The notes under the pieces were generated by a model. The model did not search any database and had not been told where the DNA came from. It saw only the letters and a program-made list of their open reading frames with translations. This document shows, in pieces, positions 8,302 through 17,244 of a stretch of DNA of 64,000 bases (its first letter is position 1; each line of letters starts with the position of its first letter). The DNA is from Bacillota bacterium (GTDB lineage Bacteria; Bacillota; Clostridia; Christensenellales; CAG-138). A program made the position numbers and the translations under genes. The stretch spans positions 1-64,000 of the forward strand of contig JAEESS010000005.1 in assembly GCA_016286445.1 (NCBI GenBank), in the 5' to 3' direction.

Positions 8302-9662
8302 AACGGTTCTGCATCATTCTGATTTCGCTGCTGCTGCTCGCAGCCTGCGTGCCGACGCCGACCGAGGAGGCTGTCGTGAACAAAGGCGAGCATTCGATCA
8401 AGGATACGCTTTCCGCTGAGGATGCGGAAGCCTATCGGTACGAGGCGCCGACGCATTGGAGCGAAACGATAGAAATGAAGCAATTGAAAATCGTCATCGA
8501 CGCGGACGTCGTGCTGCCGGAAACAGACCGATACCCGCTGCAGACGATCAAGCGGCACACCTTTACCAGCAATGATGCGATCAGCCTTCTGAACGCGTGC
8601 TTTGCGGGTCCGTTCGAACTGCGGGAAAACCGATACAGCATGACGGAGGTCGAAGAAGACATCCGGATGCTGCTGCGCGGCAACGTCGTCGATTCCGATG
8701 AAGAGACCGGCGAGGTCACATGGGCGCCGTGGGACGAGGAACCGGAAGAGATGGCAGAGCTTCGCGAGCAAATGGCGCAATGCCCCGCAAAGGATACGTT
8801 CGTCCCGCTCGATCCGGAACAACTGCATTTACGCAGCGAGCCGTATGTGGTCCGTGCGGGCGACGGAACGCTGCTGTATCTGACCCTTCGGAAAAACGCC
8901 CTTACGGTATCGACCGCACGAAACGGGCAGGTGCAGGATGAAACGATGGTTTGGAACGGCGGCTTTTACGGCGAACCGTGGCACAGAACGCTCGACAATA
9001 TCACCGTTTCGGAGGAAACAGCGAAGAAAACAGCCAACGCCATACTGGATCGCGCCGGATTGTCCGATCAATTCGGCGTCGGTCTGGTCGAAAAGGGGCG
9101 TCTGGCACGCGCGATCGTCGAAGAGCCGTACTATGAAGTTCTGTCCGAGGGATTGATTCTCCGCGTTTCCCGGAACGGCGGCGGATATGTGCCGTTTCCG
9201 CAGGGCGGCGGCATGTATGAGGAGGATCAAAACGGTGCGCTGTACGAACAGCCGACCGAAGAGAGCTACGCGCAGAGATGGTGTCAGGACTGGATGGAGT
9301 TGTATGTGTCGGACAGCGGCGTCGGATACGTCGGCTGGTTCGATCCCAACGAATTTGTGACCGAGGCAAACGGAAACGTCGTGCTGATGCCGTTTGACGA
9401 GATCCGTAACCGCATCCGCGACGATCTCCGGTTCAGCTATGCGTGGACGGATCAGGGCAATCGCGGTATTACCGAGCTTCATGTGAAAAGGATCGTCCTC
9501 TCCTGCGCGATCGAGCGCATCCCGGACGATCCGGACGAGGCAGCGCTCGTTCCCGCGTGGGCGGTCGTTTACAGCGACAGCCGGTCCGAAAAGGTGAAAT
9601 TGCATGAACGGATCATGCTGATCAATGCGATCGACGGCAGCTATCTGCACGTCGGATCATAA
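8298..9662 (+). CDS. Putative lipoprotein of unknown function (coupled to previous)
   Basis: A protein of 454 aa beginning MKRFCIILISLLLLAACV, with lipobox LAAC (Cys17). The ATG overlaps the previous stop (ATGA) and is preceded by GGAGG. The mature part is acidic and soluble-looking. The C-terminal third (RIRDDLRFSYAWTDQG, ...HVKRIVLSCAIERIPD..., ...VPAWAVVYSD..., INAIDGSYLHVGS) resembles the PepSY-like two-strand end often seen in secreted Firmicute proteins with a final I-x-A-x-D-G-S motif. Function unknown; it probably works with the preceding lipoprotein at the membrane surface. Confidence 0.8.
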   Translation: MKRFCIILISLLLLAACVPTPTEEAVVNKGEHSIKDTLSAEDAEAYRYEAPTHWSETIEMKQLKIVIDADVVLPETDRYPLQTIKRHTFTSNDAISLLNACFAGPFELRENRYSMTEVEEDIRMLLRGNVVDSDEETGEVTWAPWDEEPEEMAELREQMAQCPAKDTFVPLDPEQLHLRSEPYVVRAGDGTLLYLTLRKNALTVSTARNGQVQDETMVWNGGFYGEPWHRTLDNITVSEETAKKTANAILDRAGLSDQFGVGLVEKGRLARAIVEEPYYEVLSEGLILRVSRNGGGYVPFPQGGGMYEEDQNGALYEQPTEESYAQRWCQDWMELYVSDSGVGYVGWFDPNEFVTEANGNVVLMPFDEIRNRIRDDLRFSYAWTDQGNRGITELHVKRIVLSCAIERIPDDPDEAALVPAWAVVYSDSRSEKVKLHERIMLINAIDGSYLHVGS

Positions 9663-9828
9663 GCGCAGAGGGTGTTAAGCGTGTATTTCTCAAGAGCTCC
9701 TGCAAAGCACTGTCGGTTTGCGAACGGCTGCGCATATCTTTTCGGCAAATGAACTATGATTCAGCACACGTTACGAATAAAAGGCGTTTGTCACAGAAGG
9801 CAATTCAAAAGAGCATACTTTCGATAAA

Positions 9829-9956
9829 AATCGAGCTCCCCTTGTCAGGGGAGCTGTCGATTGAAGCTTTTCCGAAAGTGACTGAAGGTCAGTCCATGTA
9901 AAACTCCCCTCCCGTCTCGCTTCGCGAGCCGCCCTCCCTGACAAGGGAGGGTCGAA
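9829..9956. repeat. Intergenic paired palindromes (possible dispersed repeat)
   Basis: The 354-base gap between the lipoprotein pair and the convergent lipase gene contains no credible gene. It holds two palindromes, GCTCCCCTTGTCAGGGGAGC near 9834-9853 and CTCCCTGACAAGGGAG near 9932-9950. They are inverted copies of each other around CCCTTGTCAGGG, with a third small palindrome CTCGCTTCGCGAG between. The layout is that of a small non-autonomous dispersed element or bidirectional terminator-like repeat. Confidence 0.5.
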
Positions 9957-10016
9957 AAGTGCACCGGTTTGAAAACATCTTTTTTTCAAAGCGGCTCTCA
10001 AAACGCTCTTATTCTT

Positions 10017-10838
10017 TCAAAAGCCTCGGTTTTTGAGATCGTGGACCAGCTCGACGTAGAAGTCCGTGATGTCCCGCACGCCCTTCCCCGTCTTTTTCGA
10101 GAACGCGGAACGGCGCAGATCGATCTCGTCAAGGTGCGAGATGCCGCGGCAGGTATTGCCGTGAAGCTCGATGCAGCGTTCGCCCCACGCCGCCGATTCG
10201 AGCGAGACCAGTCCGTCGTTCGGTCCCTCGATGCGGTTCAGCACAAAACACGCCGTAGACAGATTGATATCCGAGAACGGACGCTTCATCACGCCCGCGA
10301 CGCTTTGATAGAACACGCCGGGCACGTCGGGATTCTCGGCGTTGAACCGCTCCATGTGCGAAGCGGCAAACTCCTCGCAGACGCGCTGAAAATCCGGCTT
10401 CCGGTCGCCGACGAGCCGGATCCAGTTGTTGACCGCGATCGCCGCGACCGAGAAGAACACGCGCGGAGCGCGCAAAAACTTCGTGAACGTCTTTGACCCG
10501 CGATGCGGCGTGCCGATTGTGGTAAGGCTCGCGATCTTATCCCCGTACCCGAGCGACGAAGCCGCCATGCGCGCCTCGAGCCCGCCCTTGGAATGCGCGA
10601 GGATGTTGACCTTCTTTGCGCCGGTCTCCGAAAGGATCGCGTCGATCCGTTCGCAGAGCGCGTGCGCGTTCGTTTCCGTGCTCGCCCAGCAGTCCTGCTC
10701 GCCGAAGAAAACCGTCGCGCCGTGCCCGCGCAGCACATTCGGGATCCTGCCCCAGTATACAGGGGTTTTCAGGTCCCGAAAGCCCGCGCCGTGCACCAGC
10801 AGCAGCGGATACCGTGTTTTGCAGACAATATGGTCCAT
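10017..10838 (-). CDS. Lipase-like alpha/beta hydrolase
   Basis: A protein of 273 aa without signal peptide. The N-terminus has the oxyanion-type LLLVHGAGF (residues 12-20), then the nucleophile elbow AHSKGG with Ser83, a probable acid in GPNDGLVS and a catalytic His in GISHLDEID. The triacylglycerol-lipase/esterase layout (VHG...AHSKGG...ND...H) is clear; the substrate is not. It is the last gene of a four-gene minus-strand operon, starting 1 base after the flavodoxin stop. With the PI-PLC-like and EEP enzymes of the same operon it suggests lipid or head-group breakdown. Confidence 0.8.
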   Translation of the reverse strand: MDHIVCKTRYPLLLVHGAGFRDLKTPVYWGRIPNVLRGHGATVFFGEQDCWASTETNAHALCERIDAILSETGAKKVNILAHSKGGLEARMAASSLGYGDKIASLTTIGTPHRGSKTFTKFLRAPRVFFSVAAIAVNNWIRLVGDRKPDFQRVCEEFAASHMERFNAENPDVPGVFYQSVAGVMKRPFSDINLSTACFVLNRIEGPNDGLVSLESAAWGERCIELHGNTCRGISHLDEIDLRRSAFSKKTGKGVRDITDFYVELVHDLKNRGF

Positions 10839-10839
10839 G

Positions 10840-11286
10840 TTACACCTCGGACAGCCGACCGAGCGTTTCCGGATTCTTCTTCGGTTCCTTCAAATGGATG
10901 ATCGCCGCGTCGGGCACGGCCACGCGGATCTGCTCTTCGGCTTTCTTTGCTTCGCCGCTGCCGGAGTACAGAACGAATGTGACCTGCTTGCCCTTGAGAT
11001 CGGTCGTCTTGAGCACGGTATTGATCGGGCAGGACAGTCTGCCGTTCCAGACCGGTGAGCCGATCACGACGGTATCGAACGCCGAAACGTCCGCGTTGTA
11101 GTCTTTCAGCGGTTCGCAGTAACGCCGACCGGCGTTGAAGCCGCACTGCAGGATCTGGAAAAAGAACTTCTTCGGCGGCAGTTTCGACGGTTCGACCTTG
11201 CGAATCTCGTACCCTTTTTCTTTGAGGCATGCGGCGACCGCGTCGCCGTTTCCGGAAAGGCTGTAATAAAGGAAAAGTTTGGACAT
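10840..11286 (-). CDS. Flavodoxin-family protein
   Basis: A protein of 148 aa. The N-terminus LFLYYSLSGNGDAVA matches the FMN phosphate-binding loop of flavodoxin-like proteins (S-x-S/T-G-N-T/G), and the segment DTVVIGSPVWNGRLS is the typical 50s/60s loop region (V-I-G-S-P-V-W). It probably binds FMN and carries electrons or acts as a small NAD(P)H-dependent reductase. It is third in the minus operon (PI-PLC, EEP, flavodoxin, lipase), 14 bases after EEP. Why a redox protein sits with hydrolases is not clear. Confidence 0.85.
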   Translation of the reverse strand: MSKLFLYYSLSGNGDAVAACLKEKGYEIRKVEPSKLPPKKFFFQILQCGFNAGRRYCEPLKDYNADVSAFDTVVIGSPVWNGRLSCPINTVLKTTDLKGKQVTFVLYSGSGEAKKAEEQIRVAVPDAAIIHLKEPKKNPETLGRLSEV

Positions 11287-11300
11287 CGTATGATCCTCCT

Positions 11301-12398
11301 TCAGTTCAGAATGAATCGCATCTCGACCGGATTGTGATCGGAATACGCGAATCCGGTATCGAGCACCGTCGCGGAAACGACCGTGACGTTGTCCGTGACC
11401 AGAAAACCGTCGATCGTCAGCGTATACTGTCCCTCGTGATACGGACCGTCGGCGTTGCGGCAGCTCGGGACCGGGTTCGCCTCGTCGATCGGGACGATCA
11501 GCGCGATGTTCCGCCCCTCGAACATGCTGTCCGGGATCGGCTGCGCCCAGGTATACTCGATATCCGATTTGCCGAAATACTTCGAGGAATCGCCGAGCAG
11601 ATCCTTGTTGAAGTCGCCGCCCGCGATGCAGTGATTGCCCTTTTCATACTCGCTCTGCATGTCGCTTAACAGGATCTCCAATTGCTCATAGGCGATCTTG
11701 CCGTCGAACGTATAGGCGGACAGATGCAGGTTATAGAGCACCAGCTCGCCGCCGTTTTTCAGCGGTATGCGGTGCTTTGCGTAGCAGCGGTCGAGATCGA
11801 GGAACTTCGTGAACCCGGTTTCGACCGGAACGCCTTTCCGTTCTGCAGACGTGATGGACGCCGTTGAGAACGTCATCAGTCCCGACCGCGCTTTGCCGAA
11901 CGGCTGCGTGACCGGATAGGCAAGGAACGGCGAATCGTAGTTCTGCGCAAAGGTATACGCGGTTTCCGGGAACGTTTCAATGAGGTACGGACGTTCGTCG
12001 ACCTGATAGCTTCGCGTCGAGCCGATGTCGATCTCCTGAACGAGATACAGATCGGCGTTCAATTCTTTCAATTCGCGCGCGATGTTCCGGAGGTTGTTGT
12101 CGAGACGGCTCTTCGACCACGCCCGCACGCGGTCGCCGCCGTCCATAAAGAAGCCGAAATCGCTTTCATACGCGCCGAAACCGATGTTGTAGGATACGAC
12201 CTTGTATTCCGTTCCCGTTTCCAGCGTGCCGGTCGCCGTTCCCTCGACCGGAAGCGGCTGATCGCCGATGCGGTGATAGCTGATCAGCACATAGGCGACG
12301 TACCCGGCAAAGAGCAGGATCAGCGCAAGCAGAACGATCCCGATGATCTTCAAAACCTTTTTCAGCGGCTTTTTTGCAGATTCCTTTTTCGTTTTCAT
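11301..12398 (-). CDS. Membrane-anchored endonuclease/exonuclease/phosphatase (EEP) family protein
   Basis: A protein of 365 aa with a cytosolic Lys-rich N-terminus and one transmembrane segment (about residues 14-34), so the catalytic domain is probably outside. EEP motifs are present: VSYNIGFG (near 68), LVQEID (near 116), LYNLHLSAY (near 223), GGDFNKDL (near 262) and SDHNPVEM near the C-terminus. This fold covers sphingomyelinases, inositol polyphosphate phosphatases and DNases. The PI-PLC-like and lipase neighbours favour a phospholipid-type substrate, but this is inference. It is second in the operon, 26 bases after the PI-PLC-like gene. Confidence 0.82.
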   Translation of the reverse strand: MKTKKESAKKPLKKVLKIIGIVLLALILLFAGYVAYVLISYHRIGDQPLPVEGTATGTLETGTEYKVVSYNIGFGAYESDFGFFMDGGDRVRAWSKSRLDNNLRNIARELKELNADLYLVQEIDIGSTRSYQVDERPYLIETFPETAYTFAQNYDSPFLAYPVTQPFGKARSGLMTFSTASITSAERKGVPVETGFTKFLDLDRCYAKHRIPLKNGGELVLYNLHLSAYTFDGKIAYEQLEILLSDMQSEYEKGNHCIAGGDFNKDLLGDSSKYFGKSDIEYTWAQPIPDSMFEGRNIALIVPIDEANPVPSCRNADGPYHEGQYTLTIDGFLVTDNVTVVSATVLDTGFAYSDHNPVEMRFILN

Positions 12399-12424
12399 GG
12401 TATGATCTCTCCGTGTCTCATCGA

Positions 12425-13429
12425 TTATTCATGGAAGTTCGTTTCATAGATACGCGCCGCGATCGCCGGTGAGCCGAAATCCGTGACGATCCATCCCTGC
12501 AGCGGATCGGTAAGCTGCATCAGCTCGGGATTCAGCGTCTTTGCGAGACGATACGGATGTCCGAACGCGCCGCTGCCCTTGGTGGACAGGAAGCTGATCG
12601 AAAGATGTGTTTCATCCGTCTGCACGGCTTTAAGCCCATTTCGGAACGCGTTCAGCTTGTCCGGCGCGTCGTATTCGTAGCGATCCTGCACAGTAAGCGT
12701 ATACTTGCCGTTTTCATGCGCGGCGGCGTTCGGCGTCACGTCGCCATGTCCGTTCTGCGTCTGCCAGTAGCACGGAAGTCCGAGCGTCGGGACCGGCGCG
12801 GAAGCGTCCTCGTAATGCCGCACGAGAAAGATCTTCCCTCGCGCTTCGCCGACCGTCGGGATCGCATCGGAAAGCAGCCATGCGCCCGGGTTCTTTGCAG
12901 CGTATGCGGAAAGCAGCGCTTCAAACTGCTCCGGCGTTTCGGTGCCGTACTCCTGCTTGACTGCAAAGACGATCGTTTCGGTCGGATGCGTCTCTAAAAA
13001 CGCGTAACAGTCGGAAAGCACGTCGTCGAGATACAGCGTGCCCGCCCACGGCCAGCCGGATGTCGCGCAGGTCGTAAAGCCGTGCATCAGCTTGAACTGC
13101 TCCCCGCTTGCGCCGAGCCGGATATCGAGATAGCGGAAGCCCGCTTCGAGCTGCTCTTTGATCGTGAGCGCCTGGCATCTTGTGATGTACGCAAGCTGCA
13201 CGTTCTTCGTTGCGCAGTCGTGCGTGCCGGGCAGAACGACCTCCGAAAGCGGCAGATCGTCCGAAAGTTCTTTCATCCAGTCTGCGGAGCCCGCGACCGG
13301 CGTGCGGTCGACGGTCTCGAGCGCCGGCACAACGTACATCAGCGACGCAAAGATCAGTACGATCAGAAACGGAACGATCCACAGAAGGTGCAGAAGGCGC
13401 TTTGCTTTTCCGGTCTTTTTTGTATCCAT
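12425..13429 (-). CDS. PI-PLC X-domain phosphodiesterase-like protein
   Basis: A protein of 334 aa with an N-terminal transmembrane/signal-anchor (residues about 12-32). The PI-PLC X core is visible: VVLPGTHDCAT (first catalytic His), FRYLDIRLG and LMHGF (second His), plus ETIVFAVKQEYG. Bacterial PI-PLC-like enzymes cut phosphatidylinositol or related phosphodiesters without calcium. It is the first gene of a four-gene minus operon, with a promoter at 13465-13493 and GGAGG before the ATG. It may be exported; no Gram-positive sorting signal is seen. Confidence 0.82.
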   Translation of the reverse strand: MDTKKTGKAKRLLHLLWIVPFLIVLIFASLMYVVPALETVDRTPVAGSADWMKELSDDLPLSEVVLPGTHDCATKNVQLAYITRCQALTIKEQLEAGFRYLDIRLGASGEQFKLMHGFTTCATSGWPWAGTLYLDDVLSDCYAFLETHPTETIVFAVKQEYGTETPEQFEALLSAYAAKNPGAWLLSDAIPTVGEARGKIFLVRHYEDASAPVPTLGLPCYWQTQNGHGDVTPNAAAHENGKYTLTVQDRYEYDAPDKLNAFRNGLKAVQTDETHLSISFLSTKGSGAFGHPYRLAKTLNPELMQLTDPLQGWIVTDFGSPAIAARIYETNFHE

Positions 13430-13464
13430 GAGGAGGTCCTCCGTTTCGTATATATATTAAATAT

Positions 13465-13493
13465 AGTTTACCATAAGCCGGGATCGTCTGCAA
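13465..13493 (-). promoter_or_regulatory. Promoter of lipid-hydrolase operon
   Basis: On the minus strand this reads TTGCAG, 17 bases, TAAACT, with TGG directly before the -10 (extended -10). The ATG of the PI-PLC-like gene is about 35 bases downstream of it, after GGAGG. Confidence 0.55.
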
Positions 13494-13569
13494 CAAAAAT
13501 CTCTGTTTCCGGCATTTTTGTGCATAGGGGTACGATCGGAAAAATCGTTTGCTTTTTTTCACGGATTTC

Positions 13570-13598
13570 TTGCATCGGTTTCTATGCTATGATATAAT
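13570..13598 (+). promoter_or_regulatory. Promoter of ruvCAB operon
   Basis: TTGCAT, 17 bases, TATAAT. It lies 29 bases upstream of the ruvC start and is divergent from the lipid-hydrolase operon. Confidence 0.75.
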
Positions 13599-13627
13599 AT
13601 GTTGAAAATATATGTGGAGGTATGGCT

Positions 13628-14125
13628 TTGCGGATATTGGGGATCGATCCCGGCTATGCGATCATGGGCTACGGCGTGATCGAGAAAAACGGCCAATCCG
13701 TCGTTCCGGTCGATTTCGGCGTTGTGGAAACGGATAAAAACCTGCCCTTTCCCGAGCGGCTCGAAAAGCTGTATCTCGGCACGCGGCAGCTGTGCGAGCT
13801 GTATCGCCCGGACATGGCGGCGTTCGAGGAGCTGTTTTTCTATCACAACATCACGACGGCGATCGCCGTCGGCTCCGGACGCGGCGTTTCGATCCTCGGC
13901 GTACAGCAGTGCGGGATCCCGATGTACGAGTTCACGCCGATGGAGATCAAGCAGTCCGTCTGCGGGAACGGTCACGCGGACAAAAAGCAGGTCCAGCAGA
14001 TGATCCGCGTGCTTTTGGGCTTGCGGACCGAGCCGAAGCCGGACGACGCAGCGGACGCGCTTGCGGCGGCTTTGTGCCTTGCGTTTCACGCGGGACCTGC
14101 ACAGGAAGAATACCGGATCAAATAG
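13628..14125 (+). CDS. ruvC: Holliday junction endonuclease RuvC (TTG start)
   Basis: The protein has 165 aa when started at TTG 13628. GGAGG at 13616-13620 is 7 bases from this TTG but only 1 base from the ATG at 13622, and RuvC proteins normally begin M-R-I-L-G-I-D-P-G, as here. RuvC resolves Holliday junctions with RuvAB. The RNase H-fold acidic residues are present: Asp7 (GIDPG), the glutamate in FEELFF and the C-terminal DAADALA pair. ruvA follows after 9 bases. Length is normal. Confidence 0.93.
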   Translation: MRILGIDPGYAIMGYGVIEKNGQSVVPVDFGVVETDKNLPFPERLEKLYLGTRQLCELYRPDMAAFEELFFYHNITTAIAVGSGRGVSILGVQQCGIPMYEFTPMEIKQSVCGNGHADKKQVQQMIRVLLGLRTEPKPDDAADALAAALCLAFHAGPAQEEYRIK

Positions 14126-14134
14126 GAGAGAATC

Positions 14135-14731
14135 ATGTACGCATATATCAAAGGGATCGTGGACGATGCGGGCGCGGACCGCGCGATCGTCGAAGCGGGC
14201 GGCGTCGGTTACGAGCTGTTCTGCAGCACGATGACGCTGAAAACGCTGATCGTCGGACGGGAAGCCAAGCTGTGGACGCATCTGCATCTTGCGGAGGGCG
14301 TGCAGGCGCTGTACGGCTTTGCGGATACCGAGGAGCGCGATATGTTCCGAAAGCTTCTGAATGTTTCGCGCATCGGACCGAAGGTGGCGCTTTCCGTGCT
14401 TTCCGCAATGACGCCTTCCGACGTGCGCGCCGCGATCGTGACCGACAATCCCGCGGCGTTCGACCGCGTCGTCGGCATGGGCAGAAAAACCGCGCAGCGC
14501 GTGATCCTGGAGCTCGGCGAATCGATCCGTCAGGAATCGCAGAGCATAGCGCCCGCAAAAGCTGCGGAAGTCAAGCCTTCCCTGCCGACGCTGCAGAGCG
14601 AGGCGGTCGCCGCGCTGACGTCGCTCGGCTATGACGGACTGACCGCGTCCCGCGCGGTCGCAAAGATCAAGGAAGCGAACAGCGTCGAGGAGCTCATCAC
14701 CATGGCGCTGAGAAGCATGGCAAAGAGGTAA
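14135..14731 (+). CDS. ruvA: Holliday junction branch-migration protein RuvA
   Basis: A protein of 198 aa. The N-terminal OB-fold starts MYAYIKGIVDD. Two helix-hairpin-helix segments follow, with LNVSRIGPKVALSVLS near residues 71-86 and VVGMGRKTAQRVILEL near 110-125. The C-terminal domain III (ALTSLGYDGLTASRAV...) contacts RuvB. It forms the tetramer that holds the junction and loads RuvB. It lies between ruvC (9 bases) and ruvB (3 bases). Confidence 0.95.
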   Translation: MYAYIKGIVDDAGADRAIVEAGGVGYELFCSTMTLKTLIVGREAKLWTHLHLAEGVQALYGFADTEERDMFRKLLNVSRIGPKVALSVLSAMTPSDVRAAIVTDNPAAFDRVVGMGRKTAQRVILELGESIRQESQSIAPAKAAEVKPSLPTLQSEAVAALTSLGYDGLTASRAVAKIKEANSVEELITMALRSMAKR

Positions 14732-14734
14732 GAC

Positions 14735-15763
14735 ATGCAGGACGATCGACTGATCTCCTCCTCCCTTCAGGAAGAGGACGCCAAAAACGAATACAGCATC
14801 CGCCCGCATTTCCTGTCCGAATACATCGGTCAGGAGAGTGTCAAGGAGCATATGCAGATCTATATCGAAGCGGCAAAGTCCCGCGGCGAATCGCTGGACC
14901 ACTCGCTTCTTTACGGACCGCCGGGTCTCGGCAAAACGACGCTCGCCGGCATCATCGCAAACGAAATGGGCGTGAGTCTTCGCGTGACCAGCGGTCCCGC
15001 CATCACACACGCTGGTGATCTTGCCGCGCTGCTCACAAACCTCAGCCCGGGCGACGTGCTGTTCATCGACGAGATCCATCGGCTGAATCCGAACGTCGAA
15101 GAGGTCCTGTACCCCGCGATGGAGGATTTCGCGCTCGACATCATCATCGGCAAGGGACCCGGCGCAAGGAGCATCCGGCTCGATCTGCCGCGGTTTACGC
15201 TGATCGGCGCGACGACGCGGCTCGGCATGCTCTCCTCCCCCTTACGGGATCGCTTCGGCATCAAGGAGCAGCTTGAACTTTACACGCCGGAAAGCCTCAA
15301 AGAGATCGTGACGCGAAGCGCAGACATTCTGCACATTGAGATCGACGAGGAAGGCGCACTGGAGATCGCTTCCCGCTCGCGCGGAACCCCGCGCATCGCA
15401 AACCGGCTCCTTCGGCGCGTGCGCGATTATTCGCAGGTGCGCGGCAGCGGCGTGATCGACCTTCGGACCGCGCAGGACGCGCTGAACATGCTCAAGATCG
15501 ACGAGCTCGGGCTCGATGCGGTCGACCGCAAGATGCTCATTGCCATGATCGAGATCTTCCGCGGCGGCCCCGTGGGGCTCGACACGATCGCGGCTTACAC
15601 CGGCGAGGACGCGGGAACGGTCGAGGACGTCTATGAACCGTACCTTTTGAAGCTCGGATTCATCGCGCGTACGACGCGCGGCAGGATCGTTCTGCCGGAT
15701 GCGTACCGGCATTTGGACTACCCCGTACCGGTCACGGTACAGCAGGACCGTCTGGAGGTATAG
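14735..15763 (+). CDS. ruvB: Holliday junction branch-migration ATPase RuvB
   Basis: A protein of 342 aa, the family's usual length. Walker A is GPPGLGKTT (about residues 62-70), Walker B is LFIDEIHRL and sensor 1 is ATTRLG. The C-terminal winged-helix domain follows ([22 protein letters not shown]). RuvB is the hexameric motor that pulls DNA through the RuvA-bound junction. It is the third gene of the operon; the following coiled-coil gene begins 1 base after its stop. Confidence 0.96.
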   Translation: MQDDRLISSSLQEEDAKNEYSIRPHFLSEYIGQESVKEHMQIYIEAAKSRGESLDHSLLYGPPGLGKTTLAGIIANEMGVSLRVTSGPAITHAGDLAALLTNLSPGDVLFIDEIHRLNPNVEEVLYPAMEDFALDIIIGKGPGARSIRLDLPRFTLIGATTRLGMLSSPLRDRFGIKEQLELYTPESLKEIVTRSADILHIEIDEEGALEIASRSRGTPRIANRLLRRVRDYSQVRGSGVIDLRTAQDALNMLKIDELGLDAVDRKMLIAMIEIFRGGPVGLDTIAAYTGEDAGTVEDVYEPYLLKLGFIARTTRGRIVLPDAYRHLDYPVPVTVQQDRLEV

Positions 15764-15764
15764 G

Positions 15765-16496
15765 ATGTTCGGCAAAAAGAAACGCCTCATCATACAGCAG
15801 GAGGAACAGATCCGTTCGCTCGAACAGCAGCTGGAATCGCTTTCGTCGGACAACAAGCGGCTGAAGGACCGCGTGATCGACGTCGAGCGGCGCGAGCGCG
15901 GCATCGGGCGCGCGCTGAACGAAGCGACGGCAGCGGCGGACAACATGATCACCGACGCGCAGCGCAAGGCAGAAGTCATTCTGGATCAGACGAAGTCCGA
16001 ATGCGACACGCTTCGCAAGAATGCGGAGCGCATTGTAGAGGACGCCTATCGCAGCGCGCGGGAGATCGTTCGTCAGGCTGAGGACGAGAACGCCAAAAAG
16101 CGCGCGGAGCTGCAGCGGCAGATCGACCAGTACGCCGCGCTGCTGGCGCATTACGACACGATGGTGCAGGAACAGCTGGAAGCCGCACAGGACGGTGCAA
16201 AGCGCTTTGCGGAGCTTTCCCGCGCGCTGCACGAATCGGTTCCGAAGCTCCTGGGCGCGGACGGCTCTCCCCTTGCCGCGCTGAACACGGCGGAGACCGA
16301 CTCCGAACAAGCCCCGGATATGCCGGACATGCCGGATTACGCATCGCATCCGCTGGACTTCCGCCCGAGCCGCGAGAGCGGCGACGATCAGCTTTGGACG
16401 GTCGACAAGATCGCAGGCGGCGGAAACGGCGAAACGGATTCCGACGTCGACGCGATCATCGACGAGATCCTTGCCGCAACGGAGGACGACGCATGA
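15765..16496 (+). CDS. DivIVA-like coiled-coil protein
   Basis: A protein of 243 aa. The chosen start MFGKKKRLIIQQEEQIRSL has GGAGG (15754-15758) 6 bases upstream. A long coiled coil covers about residues 8-150 with heptad leucines and Ala/Glu/Arg-rich segments of the type A-D-N-M-I-T-D-A-Q-R-K-A-E-V-I-L, as in DivIVA/GpsB proteins. The C-terminal 90 residues are acidic and low-complexity. A role in cell-pole or division-site organisation is likely by resemblance, but the N-terminal lipid-binding residues of DivIVA are not obvious. It overlaps the MBL gene by 4 bases and belongs to the ruv operon. Confidence 0.65.
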   Translation: MFGKKKRLIIQQEEQIRSLEQQLESLSSDNKRLKDRVIDVERRERGIGRALNEATAAADNMITDAQRKAEVILDQTKSECDTLRKNAERIVEDAYRSAREIVRQAEDENAKKRAELQRQIDQYAALLAHYDTMVQEQLEAAQDGAKRFAELSRALHESVPKLLGADGSPLAALNTAETDSEQAPDMPDMPDYASHPLDFRPSRESGDDQLWTVDKIAGGGNGETDSDVDAIIDEILAATEDDA

Positions 16497-17188
16497 AGCT
16501 GACCATCTTAGGCGCAAACGGACCGTTTCCCGCGCCGAACGGCGGATGCTCTTCGTACCTTGTCGAGGACGGCGATACGAAGATCCTTCTGGACTGCGGC
16601 AGCGGCGCACTTTCAAGGCTTCGCAGCCTGTATCCGGATGCGCTTTCGCTCGATGCGATCGTGCTCAGTCACATGCACGCGGATCACGCGGGCGAGATCG
16701 ACCTGTTCCGCTACATGCTGGAATTCGGACAGCTGAAAGCGCCGATGATGGTGTTTTGCCCGGAACCCGAACGGCTGCGGTACCCCGTGTTTGACCTCAG
16801 GCAGACGTTTGACGGCATGCGTGCCGCGGTCGGATCGCTGACACTTTGGTTTACGGAAGTCCGGCACGCGGTCAAAACGATGGCGGTCCGCGTTGCGGAC
16901 GCAGACGGACGCTCCCTGTTCTATACGGCGGACACCGGATGGTTCGACGGGCTCGTCGAAGCCGCAGACGGTTCGGATCTGCTGCTTGCGGACGCATGCC
17001 TTCGGGATGAATCGAACGCAAAAGCTCTGAAAAATCATATGACCGCTGCACAGGTCCAGGCGCTGCGCCGGCAGGCAGGCTGCAAAGCCGCGATCCTCAC
17101 CCATCTGTTCCCGGACGGAACGCCGTATCCGCCGCTCGACGACTGCCGCGCACAGTACGCGGTCGAAGGCGCCGTTTATGAGATTTGA
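16493..17188 (+). CDS. MBL-fold metal-dependent hydrolase
   Basis: A protein of 231 aa starting MKLTILGANGPFPAPNGGC. The metallo-beta-lactamase motif is LSHMHADHAGE (H-x-H-x-D-H) near residues 59-69, with further ligands His in EVRHAVKT, Asp in YTADTGW and His in LTHLFPDG. The start (ATGA) overlaps the DivIVA-like stop. It resembles the RNase Z-like/YhfI-type small MBL hydrolases of Firmicutes, but the substrate is unknown. It is the last gene of the ruv operon, 56 bases before the glycolytic genes. Confidence 0.85.
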   Translation: MKLTILGANGPFPAPNGGCSSYLVEDGDTKILLDCGSGALSRLRSLYPDALSLDAIVLSHMHADHAGEIDLFRYMLEFGQLKAPMMVFCPEPERLRYPVFDLRQTFDGMRAAVGSLTLWFTEVRHAVKTMAVRVADADGRSLFYTADTGWFDGLVEAADGSDLLLADACLRDESNAKALKNHMTAAQVQALRRQAGCKAAILTHLFPDGTPYPPLDDCRAQYAVEGAVYEI

Positions 17189-17244
17189 AATGACGCGGGC
17201 AACCGCTTCATGATACAGTCATTATAGGAAAGGAATATAAAACT

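Noticed and set aside
13559..15079. 506-codon open frame on the minus strand
   Set aside because: It lies opposite ruvC, ruvA and ruvB and is a by-product of GC-rich third positions.
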